DNA of 7,684 nt from Rhodoferax sp. GTDB lineage: Bacteria > Pseudomonadota > Gammaproteobacteria > Burkholderiales > Burkholderiaceae_C. Both the position numbers and the translations under genes were made by a program. Location: assembly GCA_023231075.1 (NCBI GenBank), contig JALNWC010000112.1:1-7684 (forward strand), in the 5' to 3' direction. The notes under the pieces are model-generated. The model was not told the DNA's origin and searched no databases. It saw only the letters and a program-made list of their open reading frames with translations. Shown here in pieces: positions 1-5,783 of this stretch. Within the stretch, counting starts at the first letter, position 1; each line of letters opens with the position of its first letter.

Positions 1-90
1 AGGTGAACCCCATCGAAGCCGTCAACGCTTGATTTCATGCGACCTAGCAAGGGACGCAAAGCGGTCAACTGCCGTTTTTAGGTTCAATGC
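1..90. repeat. Left copy of ~90-bp inverted repeat flanking the ars island
   Basis: Bases 1-87 match the reverse complement of 7385-7471 without gaps, with 80 of 87 identical; all seven mismatches lie at 42-57. With one gapped base the match reaches 90/7381. The copy may continue to the left, outside the window. Reading rightward, a frame ends at the TGA at 30-32 with residues VNPIEAVNA, and the right copy ends identically on the - strand. This would fit two inward-pointing 3' ends of the same insertion-sequence gene, each followed by about 58 bp of non-coding terminus. I do not recognise the element family. At the inner edge AGGTTCAA occurs at 80-87 and again at 91-98, the second copy covering the antiporter stop codon. 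Confidence 0.85.
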
Positions 91-94
91 AGGT

Positions 95-1357
95 TCAAAG
101 CACCAAAAACGCCAATGCAGCCACCGCCGTTGGCCCCAGCGCCCCCAGCAGCAGCCCGCCCGCGCCAATGGTTTCGTCGGCAAAGCCCCGCCTGAGCAAT
201 GCGACACCGGCCGGATTGGGCGCGTTGGCAATTACCGTGAGACCGCCACCGGCCACCGCGCCGGTCACCAGCATGTATTTGGCGGGGTCGGACATGCCCT
301 CGATCAGCGAGCCCAGGTAAGTGAGCGCCGCGTTGTCGGTGATGGCCGTCAGGCCCAGGGCGCCCGCGAACAGGGCCAGTGGCTGCAGGCTGGAGACGAT
401 GGGCTGCAGCCACCATTGCTGCATGCCGCCCAGCACCACCAGACCCGCCAGAAAAAAGCCCACGAGCAGTGCTTCCCTGAGGATGAGGGGGCTTTGATGG
501 CGTTCATAGGCCTGCGTAAACGCCAGAAACAGCAAAAACAGCGCCAGGAACGCCACCGGGTGGTGCGCCAGCAGCACCACACCGGCCAGCAGCGCCAGGT
601 GCACGGCCGCCACGGAGGCGGGCACGGGCGGGCGCGCCTGCTGCCCAGCCTCCAGGGCGCTGGCGTGGGGCAGGTGCTTGCGCAGCACGAAGGTGCAGAC
701 CGTGGCGTTCAGCAGCACCGCCAGCGCGGCCTTCCAGCCGAAGGTGGCCAGCATGAAGGCGCTGTCCCATTGCCAGGTGGTGGCCACCATCAGCACGGGC
801 GGCGCGGCATACGAGGTGAGCGTGCCGCCGATCGACACGTTGACAAACAGCACCCCCAGCGCCAGGTATTTGTGGCGTTCGGGCACGGCGGGGCGAAAAA
901 TCTGCGGCGCCAGCATGAGGGCGGCAATGGTCATGGCGGCCGGCTCGGTGATGAGCGAGCCCAGCAGCGGCACGGCGGCCAGCCCCAGCCAGGCCGTGGT
1001 CATCGGGGTGGGCAGGGGCATGAGGCGCGCCGTGGCGTCCACCAGGGCCACCACGGTGCGCAGCACGGGGCGCGAGGCGGCAATCACCATCACCACGAAG
1101 ACGAACAGCGGCTCGGTGTAGTTGCGCGACTCGGCGTAATGCAGGGCCTGCGCGCCGCCATCCACCAGCGCCATGACCGCAATCAGTACCATGGCCCAGA
1201 AACCAAACACCACTTCCACTTCGCCCAGCAGGTGGAACAGGCCCGCGTGGCGCGGAAAGCGGTGCGAGAGCCGCTCGAAATGCTTGACCGAAAAACTGTG
1301 GAGCAGGGCGATGCCGAACAGGGCGGCGGCAATCCATTGGAGGGTGGTGGTTGTCAT
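95..1357 (-). CDS. Putative Na+/H+ antiporter (ion-transporter superfamily)
   Basis: A 420-residue integral membrane protein, almost entirely hydrophobic segments joined by short loops, with no signal peptide beyond the first membrane segment (about residues 6-22). It resembles the family annotated as putative Na+/H+ antiporter (Pfam Na_H_antiport_2 as I recall), related in fold to NhaD and ArsB-type transporters. Visible family-like motifs are ITEPAAMT (136-143), a glycine/asparagine-rich NVSIGGTLTSYAAPP (173-187), TDNAALTYLG (340-349) and NAPNPAG (378-384); the paired half-membrane motifs with Asp and Asn are typical of the superfamily. The ATG at 1357 is chosen because homologous-looking sequence starts there; the frame stays open to a GTG at 1432 but adds only low-complexity residues. 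No good Shine-Dalgarno is seen. It is divergent from arsR. Substrate is unproven: Na+/H+ exchange comes from the family name, and an arsenic-related oxyanion role is only an inference from context. Confidence 0.85.
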   Translation of the reverse strand: MTTTTLQWIAAALFGIALLHSFSVKHFERLSHRFPRHAGLFHLLGEVEVVFGFWAMVLIAVMALVDGGAQALHYAESRNYTEPLFVFVVMVIAASRPVLRTVVALVDATARLMPLPTPMTTAWLGLAAVPLLGSLITEPAAMTIAALMLAPQIFRPAVPERHKYLALGVLFVNVSIGGTLTSYAAPPVLMVATTWQWDSAFMLATFGWKAALAVLLNATVCTFVLRKHLPHASALEAGQQARPPVPASVAAVHLALLAGVVLLAHHPVAFLALFLLFLAFTQAYERHQSPLILREALLVGFFLAGLVVLGGMQQWWLQPIVSSLQPLALFAGALGLTAITDNAALTYLGSLIEGMSDPAKYMLVTGAVAGGGLTVIANAPNPAGVALLRRGFADETIGAGGLLLGALGPTAVAALAFLVL

Positions 1358-1410
1358 GTGGGGGCAGTCGCAAAAAAGCTGCGTGGCGGCCCGACCAGCG
1401 CATGAACCTG

Positions 1411-1431
1411 TAGCGCCTGCTGGCGCGTACA
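1411..1431 (-). other. Small hairpin in the antiporter 5' leader
   Basis: On the - strand, arms GCGCC and GGCGC are separated by AGCA, and the stem extends through GTA/TAC around one bulged C. It lies between the predicted promoter (1442-1470) and the antiporter ATG at 1357, so it would be in the mRNA leader. Function unknown. Confidence 0.35.
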
Positions 1432-1441
1432 CCCGAGGGAC

Positions 1442-1470
1442 AGTTTACCAGTGCCGCCCGTGGCTGCCAA
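1442..1470 (-). promoter_or_regulatory. Candidate sigma-70 promoter for the antiporter
   Basis: On the - strand TTGGCA (1470-1465; 5 of 6 to TTGACA) and TAAACT (1447-1442; 4 of 6 to TATAAT) are separated by exactly 17 bases. Transcription would start near 1435, leaving a leader of about 78 bases before the ATG. No experimental support. Confidence 0.45.
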
Positions 1471-1588
1471 ATGCCGCAATTGGTTCGTGATTTGCTCCTG
1501 AAAACATGGCTGTCAGCGTTTCGTGGCTCATCTTCATGGGCATTTCTTGCCTGGTTGGCGACATGCCTCGGATACCTTGCCCTCTCCC

Positions 1589-1620
1589 TCCGTTCGGGCT
1601 CAGGGGGGAACGGATCTTTT
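1589..1620 (+). terminator. Weak terminator-like stem-loop
   Basis: Arms TCCGTTC (1589-1595) and GAACGGA (1608-1614) pair perfectly over 7 bp with a 12-base G-rich loop, followed by TCTTTT. The long loop and short T run make it a weak intrinsic terminator. It would stop rightward transcription ahead of arsR, which might insulate the operon. Confidence 0.25.
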
Positions 1621-1646
1621 CTGGGATATGTTGCCAATCATGATTT

Positions 1647-1683
1647 TTTGCGCATGTTCCTGCAGAAATGCGGACTGCGCAAA
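1647..1683. promoter_or_regulatory. 8-bp inverted repeat upstream of arsR
   Basis: TTTGCGCA (1647-1654) and TGCGCAAA (1676-1683) are perfect inverted arms with a 21-base spacer. The dyad sits about 75-120 bases before the arsR start, between two divergent genes, where a regulator could act on either. An alternative inner pairing, CGCAT (1651-1655) with ATGCG (1668-1672), is also possible. The protein that might bind is unknown. Confidence 0.35.
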
Positions 1684-1756
1684 CGCGCGATGAAACGACC
1701 TGGCAAGGACCGATAGCCGTCAGCATCGGCATCGCGCTGCCAGTGAATAATCGCTG

Positions 1757-1772
1757 TATAGTTTCTGAATGA
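1757..1772 (+). promoter_or_regulatory. Candidate arsR promoter -10 and possible operator
   Basis: TATAGT (1757-1762) matches TATAAT at 5 of 6; no good -35 is seen 16-18 bases upstream. The predicted transcription start would fall at or next to the arsR ATG (1769), and there is no Shine-Dalgarno, so the mRNA could be leaderless. TGAATGA (1766-1772) overlaps the start codon; its reverse complement TCATTCA is at 3289-3295 upstream of the GAPDH gene, so it may be part of a shared ArsR site. This is weak evidence. Confidence 0.3.
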
Positions 1773-2092
1773 ATGAAACAGACGCCGTCCGTTCGCTCGC
1801 CGCCCTGGCCCAGGAAATGCGCCTGCGGGTGTTCCGTGCGCTGGTCGTTGCCGGCAGCCAGGGCCTTACACCCGGTGCGCTGGCGGAGCAGCTGGCTGTG
1901 GCACCCAACACCCTGTCGTTTCATCTCAAGGAGCTCACCCATTCGAACCTGGTCAGCCAGGAGCGCCAGGGCCGCAACCTGATTTACCGCGCCTCGATTG
2001 CCACCATGAACGAGTTGCTGGGCTTTCTTACCGAAAACTGCTGCCAGGGTGCTGACTGTCTGGCACCCGCGGCAATGTCTTGCGATTGCTGA
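1769..2092 (+). CDS. arsR: ArsR-family As(III)-responsive transcriptional repressor
   Basis: A 107-residue small winged-helix repressor, the usual size for ArsR/SmtB proteins. It would bind the ars promoter(s) as a dimer and release on As(III)/Sb(III) binding. The helix-turn-helix spans about residues 33-57, with the recognition helix PNTLSFHLKEL at 46-56, followed by the beta-hairpin wing with QERQGRNLIYR (64-74). The metalloid site is probably C-terminal: C91, C92 and C97 in ENCCQGADC resemble the CC-x-C arrangement of the Acidithiobacillus-type ArsR rather than the CxC in the DNA-binding helix of the E. coli type. Further cysteines C105 and C107 end the protein. The ATG at 1769 gives the expected N-terminus although no ribosome binding site precedes it. 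It heads the operon; arsI starts 17 bases after its stop. Confidence 0.95.
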   Translation: MNETDAVRSLAALAQEMRLRVFRALVVAGSQGLTPGALAEQLAVAPNTLSFHLKELTHSNLVSQERQGRNLIYRASIATMNELLGFLTENCCQGADCLAPAAMSCDC

Positions 2093-2109
2093 AAAACAAG
2101 GAAACCCCC

Positions 2110-2685
2110 ATGAAAAGATTCCATGTCCACCTGCATGTGGATGACCTGGCCAAGAACATTGCGTTCTATTCAAAGCTCTTTGCCGCAGAGCCTTCACGCG
2201 TTGAATCCGACTATGCCAAGTGGATGCTGGACGATCCGCGCGTGAACTTCGCTATTTCTACCCGGGGCGACAGGCCGGGGCTGGACCACCTGGGTTTCCA
2301 GGTGGACGACGCTGCCGGGCTGGCGCAATTGAAGGCCCGCGCAGAAGCAGCCGACATGGCGCTGCTCGACGAAGGCGCCACCAGCTGCTGCTATGCCCGC
2401 AGCGAGAAGCACTGGATCACCGATCCCCAGGGCATTGCCTGGGAACATTTCCACACATTGGGCAATATTCCCGTGTTCAGTGAAGCGGGCAAGGCCACCG
2501 AAGCCGGGGCTTGCTGCGCGTCCGCGCCAACCCCTGAAAAGGCAGCAGCGGCTTGCTGCGCCCCCGCTGCTGCAGACACCCAGGCTGCATGCTGCCCGCC
2601 AAAAACCACCCCTGCGGCCACTGCGGCCACTGCGGAAAAATCCGCTGGCTGCTGCCCTGCAGCATCCTCGGCAACAAGCCCCTGA
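2110..2685 (+). CDS. arsI: ArsI/CadI-family glyoxalase-fold C-As lyase with cysteine-pair tail
   Basis: A 191-residue protein. Residues 1-118 form one vicinal-oxygen-chelate (glyoxalase/dioxygenase) domain starting MKRFHVHLHVDDL. Family ArsI enzymes are Fe(II)-dependent and break the carbon-arsenic bond of methylarsenite or trivalent aromatic arsenicals. Likely metal ligands are an N-terminal His (H5 or H7), H60 in LDHLGF and E112 in WEHF; the substrate-binding vicinal pair is C93-C94 in TSCCYA. Residues from about 128 onward are an Ala/Pro/Thr-rich low-complexity tail with four more vicinal pairs (C135-136, C149-150, C161-162, C181-182), likely to bind As(III) or soft metals. The start is the ATG at 2110, preceded by AAGGAA at 2098-2103; an upstream in-frame ATG at 2080 overlaps the end of arsR. 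A 9-bp tandem repeat (2612-2629) lies in the tail coding region. A CadI-like cadmium role cannot be excluded. Confidence 0.88.
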   Translation: MKRFHVHLHVDDLAKNIAFYSKLFAAEPSRVESDYAKWMLDDPRVNFAISTRGDRPGLDHLGFQVDDAAGLAQLKARAEAADMALLDEGATSCCYARSEKHWITDPQGIAWEHFHTLGNIPVFSEAGKATEAGACCASAPTPEKAAAACCAPAAADTQAACCPPKTTPAATAATAEKSAGCCPAASSATSP

Positions 2686-3160
2686 ATGTCCTGTTTATCT
2701 GCGCCCACAATTGCCGCAGCATCCTGGCCGAAGCCCTGCTCAATGCGATGGCGCCGGGCCTATTCGGCGGGCAGCCATCCCGGCGCGAACCAGCAGCCCC
2801 ATCCCCTGGCCCTGCAGATGCTGCAAAAGGCGGGCATTTCCATTGACGGGCTGCGCAGCAAAAGCTGGGACGAATTCGCCGCGCCCGATGCGCCGCACAT
2901 GGATCAGATCATCACCATGTGCGATGACGCCGCTGGCGAGGTTTGCCCCGTCTGGCCCGGTCACCCAGCCCCCGTCCACTGTCCACTGGGGCTACTGCGA
3001 CCCGACCGTCAGCACTGTGCCTGAAGCGCAAAGGATCGAGGCTTTCCATACGACGATGCACATGCTCCACCAGCGCCTGGATCTGTTGATCAACCTGCCC
3101 GGCGGCAAGCTGGAAAAAGCGGCGCTGCAAAGCGCCGCGCTGGAGCTGGCTGCGCACTGA
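2676..3160 (+). pseudogene. arsC: Broken LMW-phosphatase-type arsenate reductase (arsC copy 1)
   Basis: The product is split over three frames. The N-terminal piece NVLFICAHNCRSILAEA (from 2685) leads to LLNAMAPG; the middle piece runs from AYSAGSHP (2758) to WPGHPAPVH; the C-terminal piece runs from HWGYCDPT to the TGA at 3158-3160. Lesions: the P-loop is CAHNCR (2700-2717), one residue short of the canonical C-x5-R seen as CTHNSAR in copy 2; at 2754-2763 the frame changes and an expected RF is missing, as if about 11 bp were lost between CGGGC repeats; at 2974-2987 GTCCACT is exactly duplicated in tandem (+7). No ATG, GTG or TTG lies in the N-terminal frame between 2589 and the first conserved residue. 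The gene overlaps the arsI end. Removing the duplication restores the PVHWGYCDP reading. A functional product is very unlikely. Confidence 0.93.
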
Positions 3161-3288
3161 GCCCGGGCGCCACTGTGCGTGCATTGCCGTTTTGGCGATT
3201 TGCTTTCGTGAATCGCGCAACCGCTGGACATCAAGGGGCGCTGGTGCGCCGCTTCGATGGCTCACTTGAGCAGCCTGTCATTCGCCGG

Positions 3289-3337
3289 TCATTCAATGAT
3301 GCAATATTTCAATGAGTATAGAATTTAGGAAAGGAGG
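3289..3337 (+). promoter_or_regulatory. Candidate internal promoter, operator and strong RBS for GAPDH-arsJ
   Basis: An AT-rich island in otherwise GC-rich DNA. TTCAATGA occurs twice in direct orientation (3292-3299 and 3308-3315, 16 bases apart); TCATT and AATGA flank one base at 3289-3299. TATAGA (3317-3322) or TAGAAT (3319-3324) may serve as -10, without a good -35. The sequence AAGGAGG (3331-3337) is a near-perfect Shine-Dalgarno 6 bases before the ATG at 3344. The repeats could be an ArsR-type operator controlling a second transcript; binding is not shown. Confidence 0.4.
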
Positions 3338-3343
3338 CGTTTC

Positions 3344-4387
3344 ATGAAAGTTGGCATCAACGGAATGGGCCGCATCGGCCGCCTGGCGCTGCGCGCGGCG
3401 ATGGGTGCCGCCGAGCGCCCGCAAGATGACCCCCGCGCCGGTAACCGCCTGGAGGTGGTGCACCTGAACGAAATCAAGGGTGGCGCTGCGGCCGCGGCCC
3501 ACCTGCTGGCTTTTGACACGGTGCAAGGCAAATGGCGCGAGCGCATCCACGCCGAGGGCGACAACGCCATCCATATCGGCAACCGCCAGCTCTCGTTCAG
3601 TGCGCATGCCACGGCGGCAGAGATTCCGTGGGGAGATTGGGGCGTGGACATGGTGCTGGAATGCACCGGCAAGTTTTTGACGCCCGAGACCATCCAGGGC
3701 CACCTGGACCGCGGTGCCAAGCGCGTGATCGTCGCCGCGCCGGTGAAGGTGGGCGACGTGCTCAACATCGTCGTCGGCGTGAACCACCAGCTGTATGACC
3801 CGGCCAGAAACCGCATCGTCACGGCGGCATCGTGTACCACCAACTGCCTGGCACCGGTGGTGAAGGTGGTGCATGAGCACCTTGGCATACGCCACGGGCA
3901 GATCACCACCATCCACAACCCGACCAACACCAATCTGGTGGTGGACGCGCTGCACAAAGACCTGCGCCGCGCCCGCAGCGCCATGGAAAGCCTGGCACCC
4001 ACCTCCACCGGCAGCGCCACGGCCATCGCGCTGATTTACCCCGAGCTCAAGGGCAAGCTCAACGGCCATGCGGTGCGCGCCCCGGTGCTGAACGCCTCGC
4101 TGACCGATTGCGTGTTCGAGTTGCAGCGCCAGACCACGGTGGAAGAAGTGAACGCGCTGTTCCAGCAAGCCGCCAGCTCTTACCTGTCGGGCATTCTGGG
4201 CTACGAAACGCTGCCCCTGGTGAGCGCCGACTACGCCCGCGACACGCGCAGCTCCATCGTTGATGCGTTGTCCACCATGGTGACGGATGGCACGCTGCTC
4301 AAGGTGTACGCCTGGTACGACAACGAAATGGGCTATGCCTGCCGCATGGTGGACTTGGCCTGCCACATGCAGGAAATGGGCATCTGA
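3344..4387 (+). CDS. ArsJ-associated glyceraldehyde-3-phosphate dehydrogenase
   Basis: A 347-residue NAD(P)-dependent GAPDH. In ars operons this type uses arsenate in place of phosphate, making 1-arseno-3-phosphoglycerate from glyceraldehyde 3-phosphate for export by ArsJ. The N-terminal Rossmann motif is GINGMGRIGR (4-13). The catalytic cysteine is C164 in ASCTTNC, with catalytic His H191 exactly 27 residues later, as in canonical GAPDH. The helix after it reads HNPTNTN instead of the HSYTNDQ/HAYTNDQ of housekeeping enzymes, which marks a divergent paralogue. STGSATA (about 336 frames into the gene's catalytic domain) and WYDNEMGYACRMVDL near the C-terminus are well conserved. The gene has its own strong ribosome binding site and candidate promoter, and its stop is separated from the arsJ ATG by one base, so the two are almost certainly translationally coupled. 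Housekeeping glycolysis is an alternative role, but context argues against it. Confidence 0.95.
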   Translation: MKVGINGMGRIGRLALRAAMGAAERPQDDPRAGNRLEVVHLNEIKGGAAAAAHLLAFDTVQGKWRERIHAEGDNAIHIGNRQLSFSAHATAAEIPWGDWGVDMVLECTGKFLTPETIQGHLDRGAKRVIVAAPVKVGDVLNIVVGVNHQLYDPARNRIVTAASCTTNCLAPVVKVVHEHLGIRHGQITTIHNPTNTNLVVDALHKDLRRARSAMESLAPTSTGSATAIALIYPELKGKLNGHAVRAPVLNASLTDCVFELQRQTTVEEVNALFQQAASSYLSGILGYETLPLVSADYARDTRSSIVDALSTMVTDGTLLKVYAWYDNEMGYACRMVDLACHMQEMGI

Positions 4388-4388
4388 C

Positions 4389-5633
4389 ATGCAAAGCCAC
4401 GCCACGCGCAACTATGCCATCGTCACAGCGGCGTATTGGGGCTTTACCCTCACCGATGGCGCGCTGCGCATGCTGGTGTTGCTGCATTTTTACCGCCTGG
4501 GGTACTCGCCGTTCACGCTGGCTTTTCTGTTTTTGCTTTACGAAGCGGCGGGCGTGCTGGCCAATCTGGTGGGCGGCTGGCTGGCCACGCGCTACGGCAT
4601 CACGCGCATGCTGACGGTGGGGCTGGTGACGCAAATCATCGGCTTTACCTTGCTGTCGCAGCTCGACCCCGGGTGGTCGGCGGCCATGTCGGTGGCCTGG
4701 GTGGTGCTGGCGCAGGGCATTTGCGGCGTGGCCAAGGACTTGACCAAAACCGCCAGCAAATCGGCCATCAAGGTGACTGCGGCAGAAGCCAAAGAGCAGG
4801 GCGCAAGCCAGCTCTTTCAATGGGTGGCCTGGTTCACGGGCAGCAAGAACGCCATGAAGGGCGTGGGTTTCTTTTTGGGCGGCTTGCTGCTGCAGGCGCT
4901 GGGCTTTCAGCACGCGCTGTGGGCCATGGCGGCGCTGCTGGCGCTGGTGCTGGTGGGGGTGGTGACTTCGCTGCCGCAGATGATGGGCAAGAGCAGGGCC
5001 TCGAAATCGGCCAAGGAGCTGTTTGCCAAAAACGCCGGCATCAACGCATTGGCCGCCGCCCGCGTGGTGCTGTTTGGCGCGCGCGATGTCTGGTTTGTGG
5101 TGGGCGTGCCGGTGTTTTTGTATTCACAGGGCTGGACGTTCACCATGGTGGGCGGTTTTCTGGCGGCCTGGACGATTGGCTATGGCCTGGTGCAGGCCAT
5201 GGCGCCGCAACTGGTCAAACGCAGCCCCGACGGCCTGAGCACCGAGGTGCCTGCCGCGCGCCTGTGGTCGGCCCTGCTGACGCTGGTGCCCATCGCCCTG
5301 GCGGCAGCGGTGGCCTTGCAGGTGCCGCAACTGCAATGGGTGGTGGTGGGCGGCCTGGGGCTGTTTGGCTTTGCGTTTGCCGTCAACTCTTCCATTCACT
5401 CCTACCTCATCCTGGCCTACGCCGGCTCTGAAAAAGCCGCCGAGGACGTGGGCTTTTACTACGCTGCCAACGCCCTGGGGCGCTTTGGCGGCACGCTGCT
5501 TTCGGGCCTGCTCTACCAGTGGGGCGGGTTGCTGTATGCGCTCACCGGGTCTGCCGTGATGCTGTTGATCTGCTGGCTGGTCACGCTCACATTGCCGGTG
5601 ACGAAGGACAAGAAAACAGCTGTAGCGGCTTGA
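4389..5633 (+). CDS. arsJ: ArsJ, organoarsenical (1-arseno-3-phosphoglycerate) efflux MFS permease
   Basis: A 414-residue inner-membrane protein of the major facilitator superfamily, with roughly 10-12 hydrophobic segments arranged as two halves around a basic, hydrophilic central loop (about residues 199-212). The opening RNYAIVTAAYWGFTLTDGALRMLVLLHF is split here as RNYAIVTAAYWGFTL followed by TDGALRMLVLLHF and is what I recognise as the ArsJ signature; GVAKDLTKTASKSAIK (about 115-130) is a second conserved stretch. Known family role: exports 1-arseno-3-phosphoglycerate, which hydrolyses outside to arsenate. The ATG at 4389 follows the GAPDH stop by a single base; no well-placed Shine-Dalgarno is seen, so expression likely depends on coupling to the upstream gene. 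Length and both ends look complete. Confidence 0.93.
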   Translation: MQSHATRNYAIVTAAYWGFTLTDGALRMLVLLHFYRLGYSPFTLAFLFLLYEAAGVLANLVGGWLATRYGITRMLTVGLVTQIIGFTLLSQLDPGWSAAMSVAWVVLAQGICGVAKDLTKTASKSAIKVTAAEAKEQGASQLFQWVAWFTGSKNAMKGVGFFLGGLLLQALGFQHALWAMAALLALVLVGVVTSLPQMMGKSRASKSAKELFAKNAGINALAAARVVLFGARDVWFVVGVPVFLYSQGWTFTMVGGFLAAWTIGYGLVQAMAPQLVKRSPDGLSTEVPAARLWSALLTLVPIALAAAVALQVPQLQWVVVGGLGLFGFAFAVNSSIHSYLILAYAGSEKAAEDVGFYYAANALGRFGGTLLSGLLYQWGGLLYALTGSAVMLLICWLVTLTLPVTKDKKTAVAA

Positions 5634-5783
5634 CGACTGCGCAGGAGCAATACGTAATGCGCAAGTAACCATAGCGCTCCAAACTATGCAAAAACCCAAT
5701 TTCGCGCCGCCGGGCTGGTGCAGCGACGCAAATAATTGACCCACCCATTTCCTCAACCCTTGGTGCCGAAAGCAGGTATTTAC
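5634..5783 (+). other. arsJ-arsC intergenic spacer with weak hairpins
   Basis: 150 bases without a gene. TGCGCA occurs at 5638-5643 and 5658-5663, giving an imperfect dyad, and CATAG/CTATG (5670-5674, 5684-5688) can form a 5-bp stem with a 9-base loop. Neither is followed by a T run. AATAAT (5731-5736) could be a -10 but no -35 fits. I see no clear terminator or promoter, so the second arsC may be read from the arsJ transcript or from an unrecognised promoter here. Confidence 0.4.

Larger units (their letters stand above)
1358..1768. other. Divergent intergenic region between antiporter and arsR
   Basis: About 410 bases with no convincing gene. It holds the antiporter leader and candidate promoter, a stem-loop with arms TCCGTTC/GAACGGA (1589-1595 and 1608-1614), a T-rich stretch near 1644-1649, an 8-bp inverted repeat (1647-1683) and the candidate arsR -10 element. 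Short frames run through it, for example a rightward one from 1471 to 1716 and the tail of a leftward one ending at 1445. Neither has a recognisable family, a ribosome binding site or a domain, so they are not called. Confidence 0.7.

Noticed and set aside
29..1405. Long rightward frame opposite the antiporter gene (458 codons)
   Set aside because: Its translation is Gln/His/Gly/Arg-rich low-complexity, typical of the antisense of a GC-rich membrane-protein gene; the leftward frame has clear transporter motifs.
1471..1716. Possible small rightward protein of 81 residues upstream of arsR
   Set aside because: No recognisable domain, no Shine-Dalgarno, and it crosses the stem-loop and inverted repeat; treated as intergenic.
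2553..2700. Extended N-terminus of arsC copy 1 with CGHCGHCG inside the arsI tail region
   Set aside because: It is the alternate frame of the cysteine-rich arsI tail and a 9-bp tandem repeat; homologous ArsC proteins begin only a few residues before NVLF.
2686..3024. Programmed frameshifting as an explanation for arsC copy 1
   Set aside because: There is no slippery sequence, two separate shifts would be needed, residues are missing, and the P-loop is already defective.
3195..3250. Stem-loops GCGATT/AATCGC and GGCGC/GCGCC after the broken arsC as terminators
   Set aside because: Short stems with no following T run; not enough to call.
3293..4411. Leftward 372-codon frame opposite GAPDH
   Set aside because: Shadow of the GAPDH coding sequence, which has all catalytic motifs; no ribosome site or family resemblance.
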